Assembly (NCBI RefSeq): GCF_000178115.2
Contig: NC_014828.1
Coordinates: 1,581,310-1,645,309 of the forward strand
Direction of reading: 5' to 3'
From: Ethanoligenens harbinense YUAN-3
Lineage (GTDB): Bacteria; Bacillota; Clostridia; Oscillospirales; Ethanoligenentaceae
DNA: 64,000 nucleotides
In this document: piece after piece, positions 47,337-55,770 of the stretch
How the letters are laid out: every line of letters begins with the position of its first letter
Numbering within the stretch: position 1 is the first letter of the stretch
Made by a program: the position numbers and the translations under genes
The notes under the pieces: generated by a model
Databases searched by the model: none
What the model saw: only the letters and a program-made list of their open reading frames with translations
Told to the model about the DNA's origin: nothing

Positions 47337-50300
47337 TGAAACCGCTGCACCTGACCATGAGCGCCTTCGGCCCCTATGCGGGCGCCGAAGAGGTTGCGTT
47401 CGATGCCTTCGGGGACAACGGCCTGTTTCTCATCACAGGCGATACCGGAGCGGGCAAAACCACGCTGTTCGACGCCATTGCGTTCGCGCTGTACGGCGAG
47501 GCCAGCGGCACCACCCGCACGCCGGACACCCTGCGCAGCGATTTTGCCCGCCCCGACTGCAAAACGTTCGTCACGCTCACCTTCCTGCACCGCGGCGCGA
47601 TCTACACCGTCACGCGCAACCCGCGTTACGAGCGCCCCAAAAAGAACGGGCAGGGCACCACGGCGGAAAACGCGGACGCGGCGCTCACCCTGCCCGACGG
47701 CGCGGCTGTCACCGGCAGCCGGGAGGTGACGGCGCGCGTGGAAGAACTGCTCGGCGTCACGGTAGGGCAGTTCCGGCAGATCGCCATGATTGCACAGGGT
47801 GAATTCCTGCGCCTTCTGCTGGCCGAAAACCGCGAGCGCGCCGCCATTTTCCGCCGCATCTTCCAGACCGGCGCCTATCTGTCCATTCAGGACGCCCTCA
47901 AGGCACGCGAAAAAGAGACGCGCACGCACTGCGACACCAACGCGCAGGCCATTCGGCAGTGCCTGGACGGCATCCTCCTCCCCACCGGGGAAAATACCGC
48001 CCCCCTGCTGGAATTGCTGGAAAATCCAGACGCATTGTATGCCGCGCCGGAGATCCTCGCCGCGCTTCTGGTACAAAACAAGCACGATGCGGCATCACTT
48101 GAGGCCGCTGAGGCGCAGGTGCGCACGCTCGAAGCCGCCATTTCCGGGCAGATCGAAGCGCGGGCGAAAGCAGAAACCGTCAACCGCCTGTTTGCCGAAC
48201 AGGACGCGGCCGCGCGACGGCAAAACGAACTGGCGGCACAGGCGGAAGACATGCGGGAGCAGGAAAACACCATGCGCGCGGCGGAACAGGCGCTGCACGG
48301 CGTCAAACCCGCCTGCGACGCGTTCATACGTGAGGAGCAGGCGCATCGGCAACTGGCAGACAGTGTGCGCACCCAGACGGAAGCCCTTTCCGCCTGTACG
48401 GCGCAGGCCGAGCAGGCGCGGTCGGTTTATGAATCCCTGCGCGCACAGACGCCTGAGGACGAGCGGCGCGCCGCCGCCATCGACCGCCTGACCGTAGTTC
48501 TGCCGCAATACGAGCAGCTCGAAACGCTCACCCGCAGGCAAGCCGAATCGGCCGCGGCGCTCACCGCCTGCACCCTGGCCATCCAAACTCTGGAGCAGCG
48601 GCGCGCGGCGCTGGACGCCGAACTGGGCGGCCTGCAAAAAGTGTTGGAGGAATCGGCAGACTGCGCACTGCGCCTGCATGACTGCACTGCGGAACTGGAA
48701 AAGCTGCACGCCCGCGAACAGACGCTGAACGGCCTGCTTAAGGAGATCGACGCCATCCGCCGCACCCATCAGGCACTGAAAACCCGGCAGACGGCATGCG
48801 ACACCGCCGCGCAGGCATACGAGCAGGCCGCCGCGCTGCACACGCGGATGGAAAGCGCCTTTTTCCGCGCACAAGCCGGCCTGCTCGCGGCAGACCTGCA
48901 AGACGGGCAGCCCTGCCCTGTCTGCGGCTCGCGCGAGCATCCGCAAAAGGCCGCTCTGCCAAAAGACGCGCCAAGCGAAGCCGCCCTGCAAACCGTCAAA
49001 GCGGCACTGGAAAACAAGAGGCAGGCGCTTGAAACGGCCGGCCGCGCGGCAAACCAGACGGAGACCGAGCTGCGCGCCGCCACCGCCCACCTGCGCCAGA
49101 GCGCCACGACGGCACTCGCAGAGCAAGCCCTGCCAGATAAAGTCGGCGCGCTGCAAGCCCTGCTGGAACGGGAGCAACAGGCCGTCGCCGCATCCACAAA
49201 AAAGCGGGAAACAGACCGCGCGGTGCTGGACAAGCAGTTGCAGACCCGTGTCATGCAGGAGGAACGGCTGCACGAGCAGGCGCAGGCACGCGCCGCGCTG
49301 GAAACACATCTGCAAGAGCAGAACCGGCAGCGGCTGGAGCACACCGCGGCGGACAGCGCCTGCAAGAGCCGCATGGAAACCCTGCGCAGCACGCTGGAAT
49401 ATCCCTCGCGCACCGAAGCGGAAAAGCAGCTCACCGCATGGCGGGCGGAGCGGGACGTCTACAAAACGGCACGCGACACCGCCGAACAGGCCGAACGGGA
49501 AAGCAGGACCCGCCTGGAAAACACCCGCGCCGTGCTGGAAAGCGACACCAGACGGCTGGGGCAGGCACAGGCGGCGCGGGATGCCTCCCGGGCGGCGTTT
49601 GAGCAGGCGTGCGCCCAAAACGGATTTATCGATATGGATACGTTCCGCGCCGCGCTGCGCGCCCAGCCGGAGATCGACACACTGCGGCAAACGCTTGAAG
49701 CGTACCGGGACACCGTCAAGCAGGCGGCGGCGGACATTGCCAGGCTAAAGGAACAGACCGCCGGGCTCGTGCCGCGAGACATCGCAAAAATACAGCAGGC
49801 ACAGGCAGAACTGGAAGCGCAGAAAGCCGTTGCCTCCCATCAGGCGCAAACCGTTCGCACCCGCTTGGACGGAAACGAGCGCACCACCCAGGCGTTGCGT
49901 GCTCTCCTGCGCGAACAGGAGCAGGCACAGGCGGCGTTCGGCGTGGCCAGCCGTCTTTCTCGCACCGCCAACGGCGAACTGACCGGCAAGCAAAAGCTGA
50001 TGTTCGAGCAGTATGTGCAGGCCGCCTATTTTTCGCAGATCCTCTCCGAAGCAAACAAGCGCCTGCGGCTGATGGCCGGTGGACGGTATGAACTGCTGCG
50101 CCGCGAAAATGCGCTGGACAACCGCTCCCAGTCCGGTTTGGAAATTGATGTGCTCGACCATTACACCGGCAAGGTACGCACCGTCAAGTCACTTTCGGGC
50201 GGCGAATCGTTCAAGGCGTCGCTTTCGCTGGCGCTTGGCCTTTCAGACGTCATCCAGAGCTACGCGGGAGGCGTGGAGATGGACACGCTCTTTATCGACG

Positions 50301-50506
50301 AGGGCTTTGGTTCGCTGGACGCGCAGTCGCTTGAGCAGGCCGTCCGCACCCTGCAAAGCCTCACCGAAAACCACCGGCTGGTGGGCATCATCTCCCACGT
50401 GGCGGAACTGCAGGAACGCATCGACCGGAAAATCGTCGTGCAGAAAGGGCTCACCGGCAGTCACGTCACGGTGGCCGGCCTGCCGCCCCGTCCGAATAAA
50501 AATTGA
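47336..50506 (+). CDS. sbcC: Exonuclease SbcC (Rad50-like SMC ATPase)
   Basis: A 1056-residue SMC-like ATPase. Walker A GDTGAGKTTLFDAI is near residue 38-50; long heptad-type coiled coils flank the zinc hook CPVC near residue 526; the C-terminal ATPase has the signature LSGGESFKASL near 951 and Walker B/D-loop FIDEGFGSLD near 985. The start follows GGAGGGAACCTG and is coupled to sbcD. Its stop codon TGA lies inside the -35 element of the thiamine operon promoter. Confidence 0.95.
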   Translation: MKPLHLTMSAFGPYAGAEEVAFDAFGDNGLFLITGDTGAGKTTLFDAIAFALYGEASGTTRTPDTLRSDFARPDCKTFVTLTFLHRGAIYTVTRNPRYERPKKNGQGTTAENADAALTLPDGAAVTGSREVTARVEELLGVTVGQFRQIAMIAQGEFLRLLLAENRERAAIFRRIFQTGAYLSIQDALKAREKETRTHCDTNAQAIRQCLDGILLPTGENTAPLLELLENPDALYAAPEILAALLVQNKHDAASLEAAEAQVRTLEAAISGQIEARAKAETVNRLFAEQDAAARRQNELAAQAEDMREQENTMRAAEQALHGVKPACDAFIREEQAHRQLADSVRTQTEALSACTAQAEQARSVYESLRAQTPEDERRAAAIDRLTVVLPQYEQLETLTRRQAESAAALTACTLAIQTLEQRRAALDAELGGLQKVLEESADCALRLHDCTAELEKLHAREQTLNGLLKEIDAIRRTHQALKTRQTACDTAAQAYEQAAALHTRMESAFFRAQAGLLAADLQDGQPCPVCGSREHPQKAALPKDAPSEAALQTVKAALENKRQALETAGRAANQTETELRAATAHLRQSATTALAEQALPDKVGALQALLEREQQAVAASTKKRETDRAVLDKQLQTRVMQEERLHEQAQARAALETHLQEQNRQRLEHTAADSACKSRMETLRSTLEYPSRTEAEKQLTAWRAERDVYKTARDTAEQAERESRTRLENTRAVLESDTRRLGQAQAARDASRAAFEQACAQNGFIDMDTFRAALRAQPEIDTLRQTLEAYRDTVKQAAADIARLKEQTAGLVPRDIAKIQQAQAELEAQKAVASHQAQTVRTRLDGNERTTQALRALLREQEQAQAAFGVASRLSRTANGELTGKQKLMFEQYVQAAYFSQILSEANKRLRLMAGGRYELLRRENALDNRSQSGLEIDVLDHYTGKVRTVKSLSGGESFKASLSLALGLSDVIQSYAGGVEMDTLFIDEGFGSLDAQSLEQAVRTLQSLTENHRLVGIISHVAELQERIDRKIVVQKGLTGSHVTVAGLPPRPNKN

Positions 50507-50531
50507 CAAAAACGCGCAACAGGTCTATACT
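50503..50531 (+). promoter_or_regulatory. Sigma-A promoter of the thiamine operon, overlapping the sbcC stop
   Basis: TTGACA (50503-50508), 17-bp spacer, TATACT (50526-50531). The TGA stop of sbcC is part of the TTGACA. Downstream is a near-direct repeat (ATATTGCAAAAGG and ATATTGCGAAAGG at about 50534-50561) of unknown meaning, then the TPP riboswitch. Confidence 0.8.
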
Positions 50532-50611
50532 GGATATTGCAAAAGGAATATTGCGAAAGGGCCTGTCTATCAATAAAAAGCGCAGACGATCCTGCGGTTT
50601 TTAGGATAGCC

Positions 50612-50708
50612 AGGGCTCGGAGGCTCGGGGTGCCGTCGTCGGCTGAGAGGGAGCATTCGCTTCCAACCCGTTGAACCTGATGTGGTCAAACCCACCGTAG
50701 GAAAGCTT
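50612..50708 (+). ncRNA. TPP riboswitch (THI element)
   Basis: The conserved THI-element blocks are present in order: CTCGGGGTGCC, GGCTGAGAGGGA, then AACCCGTTGAACCTGATGTG, and the closing CCACCGTAGGAAAGC. The thi-box core (GCTGAGA, ACCTGAT, CGTAGG) is intact, so the aptamer should bind thiamine pyrophosphate. It lies in the leader of thiG-thiH-thiE-thiS and is followed by a terminator hairpin, giving a transcription-attenuation switch. Exact P1 boundaries are approximate. Confidence 0.93.
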
Positions 50709-50728
50709 TGCTGTTGCTGCACGTTTGC

Positions 50729-50757
50729 GGGCTGTCCGAAAGGGCGGCCCTTTTTAT
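50729..50757 (+). terminator. Expression-platform terminator of the TPP riboswitch
   Basis: GGGCTGTCC, GAAA tetraloop, GGGCGGCCC (9 bp with two GU pairs), followed by TTTTTATTT. It begins about 20 nt after the aptamer. Confidence 0.85.
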
Positions 50758-50763
50758 TTGGCG

Positions 50764-50781
50764 GCGCGCCGTACGGCGCGC
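50764..50781. repeat. 18-bp perfect palindrome before thiG
   Basis: GCGCGCCGT joined to ACGGCGCGC without a spacer, six bases before the AGGAGG ribosome site of thiG. It could form a cruciform or a loop-strained RNA hairpin; no function is proven. Confidence 0.6.
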
Positions 50782-50803
50782 GAAAACAGGAGGATTTACG
50801 CAT

Positions 50804-51589
50804 ATGCAGAACGATCCGTTTGTCATCGGCGGCAAAGTGCTGAACAGCCGCCTTTTTGTAGGCACGGGCAAATATCCCGACAACCGCATGATCAGGCAGG
50901 TAGTAGACGCCTCCGGAGCGGAAGTGGTCACCGTGGCGCTGCGCCGGGTGAACCTTTCCTCGGCGGAGGAAAACCTGCTCCGTTTCGTCCCGGAACACTG
51001 CACCCTGCTGCCCAACACGTCCGGCGCGCGCACAGCGGAGGAAGCCGTGCGCATCGCCCGTCTGGCGCGGGCGGCAGGCTGCGGCGACTGGATCAAGATC
51101 GAGGTCATCGCCGACCAGAAATACCTGCTGCCCGACAATGAGGAAACGCTCAAGGCCACCCGCATGTTGGTGGACGAGGGCTTTCAGGTTTTCCCATACA
51201 TCTGCCCGGAGCTGATGTGCGCCAAACGCCTGCAGGAGGCGGGCGCGACCGCCGTCATGCCGCTCGGCGCGCCCATCGGCAGCAACCGCGGCCTCCAGAC
51301 GCGCGCGCTCATCCAGATCCTCATCGACGAACTCGACGTTCCCGTCATCGTGGATGCGGGCATCGGCGCGCCGTCTCACGCCACCGAAGCAATGGAGATG
51401 GGCGCGGGCGCCGTGCTGCTTAACACCGGCATCTCGTCCGCCGCCGACCCGGTTGGCATGGCGGAAGCGTTCGGTCTGGCCGTGCGCGCGGGTCGGCTTG
51501 CCCACCGCAGCGGGCTTGGCGCCACCTCTTCCGTGGCCAATGCGTCCTCGCCGCTCACCGGCTTTCTGGACGAAACGGCACGCGCGTAA
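50804..51589 (+). CDS. thiG: Thiazole synthase ThiG
   Basis: A 261-residue (beta/alpha)8-barrel enzyme that assembles the thiazole ring of thiamine from DXP, dehydroglycine and ThiS-thiocarboxylate. The Schiff-base lysine lies in [10 protein letters not shown] near residue 98. Other landmarks are [21 protein letters not shown], the [12 protein letters not shown] loop, and [23 protein letters not shown]. Start MQNDPFV follows CAGGAGGATTTACGCAT. First gene of the riboswitch-controlled operon. Confidence 0.95.
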   Translation: MQNDPFVIGGKVLNSRLFVGTGKYPDNRMIRQVVDASGAEVVTVALRRVNLSSAEENLLRFVPEHCTLLPNTSGARTAEEAVRIARLARAAGCGDWIKIEVIADQKYLLPDNEETLKATRMLVDEGFQVFPYICPELMCAKRLQEAGATAVMPLGAPIGSNRGLQTRALIQILIDELDVPVIVDAGIGAPSHATEAMEMGAGAVLLNTGISSAADPVGMAEAFGLAVRAGRLAHRSGLGATSSVANASSPLTGFLDETARA

Positions 51590-51601
51590 GGAGGCTGTCT
51601 C

Positions 51602-52720
51602 ATGGATTTTTACGACTATCTGCAAACCTACAACAACTTTGATTTTCACGGGTTTCTTCAAAAGACCACCGGCGGGGACGTGCGCCGGGTGCTGGGCAAA
51701 ACCACGCTGGAACCGCTGGACTTCCTCACGCTGCTCTCCCCCGCCGCCGTGCCGTTCCTCGAGCAGATGGCGCAGCGCGCCCATGCAGAAACCATTCGGC
51801 AGTTCGGCCGGGTCATCTTCATGTTCGCGCCTCTTTATCTGGCCAACTACTGTGTCAACCGCTGCGCTTACTGCGGCTTCAATGTCGGCAACCATATCCG
51901 CCGGGCAGCGCTCACGCTTGAGCAGGTGGAGAAAGAAGCAGCCGCCATCGCTTCCACCGGCATGCGGGATATTCTGTTCCTCACCGGCGAGTCGCGCAAG
52001 ATCAGCCCGCCGGCCTACATGAAAGACTGCGTGGGCGTGCTGCGCAACTATTTCACCAACATCTGCCTGGAAGTCTACCCGCTTGAAACGGAAGAATACG
52101 CCATGCTGGTCGAAGCGGGCGTGGATGGTTTCACCATGTTCCAGGAATGCTACAACGAAAAGCGCTATGGCGAGGTGCATCTCGGCGGGCCGAAAACCAA
52201 TTTCCGCTACCGGCTGGACGCTCCGGAGCGCGCCTGCAAAGCCGGCATGCGCAGTGTGGGACTGGGTGCGCTGCTCGGGCTGTACGAGCTTTCGTCCGAA
52301 GCGTTCTTCACCGGCCTGCACGCCTATTATCTCCAGCGCAAATACGACGCCTGCGATTTCGCGGTGTCGCTGCCCCGGCTCTGCGCGCACATCGGCGCGT
52401 TCCAGCCCTACACCTCCGTCTCCGACCGGGACATTGTGCAGATCATGACCGCCCTGCGCATCTTCCTGCCGCGCGTGGGCATCACGGTCTCCACAAGAGA
52501 AGCCCCGGCGTTCCGCTCCAACCTCATCGGGCTGGGGGTCACCAAGATGTCCGCCGCGTCCTCCACCGAGGTGGGCGGCTATGCCGAACACACCACCGAC
52601 GACCAGTTTGACGTGACCGACAAACGCAGTGTGGAGGAAGTGACCGCATCTATCCGCGCCAAGGGCTGGCTGCCCGTCTTCAAGGACTGGCAGACGCTCG
52701 GCCGGGAGGCCGCCGTATGA
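51602..52720 (+). CDS. thiH: 2-iminoacetate synthase ThiH (radical SAM)
   Basis: A 372-residue radical SAM enzyme cleaving tyrosine to dehydroglycine for ThiG. The cluster motif is NYCVNRCAYCGF (CxxxCxxC) near residues 84-91, followed by the GGE-like FLTGESRK, and the C-terminal thiamine-type domain (SVSDRDIVQIM, TREAPAFRSNLI). Using ThiH and not glycine oxidase fits an anaerobe. Start follows AAGGAGGCTGTCTC, 12 bp behind thiG. Confidence 0.95.
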   Translation: MDFYDYLQTYNNFDFHGFLQKTTGGDVRRVLGKTTLEPLDFLTLLSPAAVPFLEQMAQRAHAETIRQFGRVIFMFAPLYLANYCVNRCAYCGFNVGNHIRRAALTLEQVEKEAAAIASTGMRDILFLTGESRKISPPAYMKDCVGVLRNYFTNICLEVYPLETEEYAMLVEAGVDGFTMFQECYNEKRYGEVHLGGPKTNFRYRLDAPERACKAGMRSVGLGALLGLYELSSEAFFTGLHAYYLQRKYDACDFAVSLPRLCAHIGAFQPYTSVSDRDIVQIMTALRIFLPRVGITVSTREAPAFRSNLIGLGVTKMSAASSTEVGGYAEHTTDDQFDVTDKRSVEEVTASIRAKGWLPVFKDWQTLGREAAV

Positions 52721-53382
52721 GCGCACAGGCAAAGCGGGCGGAAAAAGTCGCCGCATACCTCAACGGGCTCTACTGCATCACGGCGGAGCCTCTCTCCTGC
52801 GGGCGGGAGAATCTCGACGTGGTGCGCGCCATGCTGGTGGGCGGGGCCAAAGTCGTGCAGTACCGTGAAAAGGACATGCCCATGCAGCGCCAGTACGAGC
52901 AATGCCTGAAACTGCGGGAAATGACACGCGAAGCAAACGCGCTGCTCATCGTGGACGACCATGTGCACCTGGCCATGGCCGTGGGCGCAGACGGCGTGCA
53001 CATCGGCCAAACCGACCTGCCCATCGAGGCGGTGCGGGCGCTGGTTGGTGCGGAGATGCTCATCGGCCTTTCCACCCACGACATCGGACAGGCGCGGGAC
53101 GCGGTGGCGCGCGGTGCGGATTACATCGGCGTGGGCCCGATCTTCGAAACACACACCAAATCCGATGTGGTCGCACCGGTGGGGTTTGCCTATCTGGACG
53201 CTGTCGTGCGTGAGATCCGTCTGCCGTTCGTTGCCATCGGCGGCATCAAACAGCACAACCTGCCCGACGTGCTGACGCACGGCGCGGCCTGCGCGGCGCT
53301 GGTCACCGAAATCGTGCAGGCGCCGGACATTTCCGGTATGGTCAAAGAGCTCCGTCAAATCTTTTCCGCCCAAACCACGTGA
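52717..53382 (+). CDS. thiE: Thiamine-phosphate synthase ThiE
   Basis: A 221-residue enzyme coupling HMP-PP with thiazole phosphate. Typical elements: VVQYREKDM (QxR/K), LLIVDDHVHLAMAVGADGVHIGQTDLP, IGLSTHD, GADYIGVGPIFETHTKSD and AIGGI near the C-terminus. It overlaps thiH by 4 bp (ATGA), so the two are translationally coupled. Confidence 0.94.
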   Translation: MSAQAKRAEKVAAYLNGLYCITAEPLSCGRENLDVVRAMLVGGAKVVQYREKDMPMQRQYEQCLKLREMTREANALLIVDDHVHLAMAVGADGVHIGQTDLPIEAVRALVGAEMLIGLSTHDIGQARDAVARGADYIGVGPIFETHTKSDVVAPVGFAYLDAVVREIRLPFVAIGGIKQHNLPDVLTHGAACAALVTEIVQAPDISGMVKELRQIFSAQTT

Positions 53383-53396
53383 AAGGAACGAACCTG

Positions 53397-53603
53397 ATGA
53401 AACTGCAAGTCAACGGTGAACCCGAAGAACTCGAAAACGGCATCACTCTTTCCGCTTTTCTGCTGTCCAAGGGCATTGATCCTCAAACGGTGGTGGTGGA
53501 GCGCAACGCGGACATCCCCGACCGCAGCACCTGGGACACCCTCACCCTCACCGACGGCGACGTGCTGGAGATCGTTCGCTTCATGGGCGGCGGACAGGCA
53601 TAA
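53397..53603 (+). CDS. thiS: Sulfur carrier protein ThiS with a two-residue extension beyond Gly-Gly
   Basis: A 68-residue ubiquitin-fold protein (MKLQVNGEPEELENGITLS; VVVERNADI; GDVLEIVRFMGGG). It normally carries sulfur as a C-terminal Gly thiocarboxylate for ThiG. Here the Gly run is followed by Gln-Ala before the TAA, so the Gly-Gly end is not free. Start MKLQVNG follows GAAAGGAACGAACCTG; it lies 14 bp behind thiE. The activating enzyme ThiF is not encoded in the operon or elsewhere in the window. Confidence 0.9.
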   Translation: MKLQVNGEPEELENGITLSAFLLSKGIDPQTVVVERNADIPDRSTWDTLTLTDGDVLEIVRFMGGGQA

Positions 53604-54447
53604 CCTGCGTTTCTGTTCAAAAAAGTATGACAAGCCCATGCCTGCATAGCTTGAATACCGGGCATCGCCCGCGTTTCCGTATCAAAAATATCCGAAATTT
53701 GCAAAACGCCGTCCGGCAATCCGGCGGCGTTTTTCTGCAGCTTTTTTGTAGAGATGCCCGAACAGCAGCGGTATACTGTGAAAGAACCGCAATGCATGTG
53801 CCTGCAAAACGCAAGAATATAAAATTCAAAGTATGCTCCATAACATAAAGTGAATTTATAAAGAATCCTTCGAAGTTCTCCTGAAACACTTCTTGCTGTC
53901 TTTCGTCCAAAAAGCGAGCACATTTTCCTCCGCTGCAAGAATGCGTTCCCATGATGTGTTCGTACTTGGAGCCGCATCAGAAAACTCGTGGTTCCAAGGT
54001 TATGAAAAACATTGGAGAATTTTCAAGGGCGCTATGCATGGTTTGTCACTCCTTGCACCGACAGTTTTACGGAAAGCGGTGTACGGTAGGATTTTCCGAG
54101 ACTGGCAGGTCACGGTGCGGAAGGAGCGCGCCGGTCAAAACGTTGAACTGCTTTTTCGTATCCGGCTTCACAACGGTCTGCCTTGCCGGGGATGACCGGT
54201 AAGTCTTTGGGCGCTCATTTGGAATAGTCCGGAGTGTAGGTATCTGGCGCGGCCAGCTCCACCAGATGGCCGCGGCGCCAAAATACAAAATAACCATTCC
54301 CGGAAAAGAAGCCGTTTCCTCTTGTCTCTGCATCCACCACCTTCGCCAGAATAGACGCGGCCCCCGGCTTTTCTGTTATAATAGGAATCAAACAGAGTTT
54401 CTCCTTTATTCCGTGGCAATGGGAAAACAACAAGCAGGAGGCACGCC
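53604..54447. other. Gene-poor 844-bp stretch after the thiamine operon
   Basis: It holds the thi operon terminator (53703-53735) but no gene I can support. Several short minus-strand frames (for example ending in GNGYFVFWRRGHLVELAAP near 54220-54300, and LDERQQEVFQENFEGFF near 53880) look more protein-like than random and may be fragments of decayed genes; no family could be named and the frames do not join. Confidence 0.4.
53703..53735 (+). terminator. Terminator of the thiamine operon
   Basis: AAAACGCC plus GTCCGG paired with CCGG plus GGCGTTTT, one bulged base, loop CAAT, followed by TTTTTC; 100 nt after the thiS stop. Confidence 0.8.
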
Positions 54448-54819
54448 ATGAAAATACGCGAACGCTACACCTGCCCATTGGAAATCGTACATGACATTAT
54501 CAAAGGAAAATGGAAAACCATCATTCTGTTTCAGCTTCAATATGGGGCTGCATCGCTGTCTCAGCTTGAGCAGCATATCGAGGGGATCAATCAGAAGATG
54601 TTGTTGCAGCATCTCAACGAGCTTCGGGAATTTGGGCTGGTCCAGAAACGATCCTTTGAAGGTTATCCGCTTCATGTGGAATACTCCCTGACATCGGAGC
54701 GGGGACAGAAAATGCTGCGAGCCATTGGTATTATGCAGGAAATTGGTATTGACTATATGGTGGAGCATGGCATGACGAACGTACTTGACCAAAAGGGAAT
54801 CTGCTATCAGCACCACTGA
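54448..54819 (+). CDS. HxlR family winged-helix transcriptional regulator
   Basis: A 123-residue protein of HxlR type: the N-terminal CPLEIVHDIIKGKWKTIILFQL, the recognition helix region LSQLEQHIEGINQKMLLQHL, and the wing KRSFEGYPLHVEYSLT. Such regulators often control adjacent redox or detoxification genes and bind near their own promoters. The Cys near residue 9 is the position used for thiol sensing in several HxlR proteins. The ATG follows CAGGAGGCACGCC. It is followed by a cysteine hydrolase gene. Confidence 0.92.
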   Translation: MKIRERYTCPLEIVHDIIKGKWKTIILFQLQYGAASLSQLEQHIEGINQKMLLQHLNELREFGLVQKRSFEGYPLHVEYSLTSERGQKMLRAIGIMQEIGIDYMVEHGMTNVLDQKGICYQHH

Positions 54820-54822
54820 TGA

Positions 54823-54842
54823 TACCCACAAAAAAGTGGGTA
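54823..54842. promoter_or_regulatory. Inverted repeat, candidate HxlR operator, upstream of the cysteine hydrolase
   Basis: TACCCAC, six A, GTGGGTA: a perfect 7-bp inverted repeat just after the hxlR stop and directly before a possible promoter (TGTACA-N17-TATTCT, 54844-54872) for the hydrolase gene. No T-run follows, so it is not a terminator. Confidence 0.45.
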
Positions 54843-54903
54843 ATGTACAATCCCGTCTACATGCGGTATTCTGAACCTGTAAAAAAGCAGGAGGTAATAC
54901 CGT

Positions 54904-55470
54904 ATGAAACAGGCTTTGATCATTGTGGATGTGCAGCGAGAGTATTTCCCCGGTGGGAAGTTGGAGCTCTACAAGCCGGAGAAAGCCTTGGAGCAGATAC
55001 AAAAAGCGTTGCGGTTGTTCCGTGAGAAGGAATGGCCCATATACTTTATTCGCCACATCAGTTCACAGAAAAGCGCCTCTATTTTTCAGCCTGACACGGT
55101 GGGCGTGGAGTTGCATCCCGCGCTCATGCCCCGCCCGGGGGAAACCGTGTTGGATAAGCATTTTCCCAATTCCTTCTTGGGAACCGGGTTGCGTGAACAT
55201 CTGGTCGCCCAGAACGTGCAGCGCCTTGTTGCCTGCGGGATGATGACGCATATGTGCATGGACACAACCGTCCGCGCCGCGCAGAATGACGGTTTCCCGG
55301 TGACACTGCTGGAAGATGCCTGTACGGGGATAGCGTTGGATTGGGACGGAAAAACCGTTCCTTACCCCACCGTTCATGCCGTTATGATGGCGTCGATCAA
55401 CGGCACGTTTGCCACCGTGGAGAAGACAGAATGTTTTTTACAGGACCATCAACAGAACCTGCATAATTGA
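54904..55470 (+). CDS. Isochorismatase-like cysteine hydrolase
   Basis: A 188-residue enzyme. The catalytic triad positions are visible: Asp in LIIVDVQREYF (residue 9), Lys in LDKHFPNSF (near 84), and the nucleophilic Cys in GMMTHMCMDTTVRAA (near 118), which also carries the family cis-peptide region before it. Such hydrolases act on isochorismate, nicotinamide or N-carbamoyl compounds; the substrate is not predictable. The ATG follows GCAGGAGGTAATACCGT. Confidence 0.92.
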   Translation: MKQALIIVDVQREYFPGGKLELYKPEKALEQIQKALRLFREKEWPIYFIRHISSQKSASIFQPDTVGVELHPALMPRPGETVLDKHFPNSFLGTGLREHLVAQNVQRLVACGMMTHMCMDTTVRAAQNDGFPVTLLEDACTGIALDWDGKTVPYPTVHAVMMASINGTFATVEKTECFLQDHQQNLHN

Positions 55471-55491
55471 ATTGGGAAGGTATGCATTGCC

Positions 55492-55683
55492 TTGAACCCC
55501 GAAAAAGTGTTGTTGGTAATTGACATACAGGAGATTATGTGGACGGGAATCGGATGCGATTCAGCCCGCCTGTGCACAACAAGCAAAAGCTGTACGCACG
55601 CTCAAACCCAAAAGAGCAAACAGGCCATCGGACGGCAGCTTGCCCAATCAGGGGATTATAACAAAAAGCACCCCCATTTTTAA
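55492..55683 (+). pseudogene. Fragment of a second cysteine hydrolase gene
   Basis: A frame beginning with TTG encodes NPEKVLLVIDIQE, which is the N-terminal strand and catalytic-Asp motif of an isochorismatase-like hydrolase, then quickly loses similarity and ends after 63 codons. It lies 21 bp behind an intact hydrolase of the same family and looks like a truncated tandem homologue. It ends at a strong terminator. Confidence 0.5.
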
Positions 55684-55713
55684 CCAGGGAAAAATGGAGG
55701 TGTCTTTTTAACA
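55663..55713. terminator. Bidirectional terminator between the hydrolase fragment and gap
   Basis: An imperfect long stem, AAAAAGCACC..CCATTTTT paired with AAAAATGG..AGGTGTCTTTTT, with T-runs on both strands. Confidence 0.75.
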
Positions 55714-55770
55714 AATATATTATCGGAAAAATACTGGTTTTCCGACTTTTAAAAAACGCCCGGAATCCGC

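Noticed and set aside
50764-50781. The perfect palindrome before thiG as a terminator
   Set aside because: No loop and no T-run; it is listed only as a palindrome.
50570-52756. A 728-codon minus-strand frame
   Set aside because: Antisense shadow of thiG and thiH and of the riboswitch.
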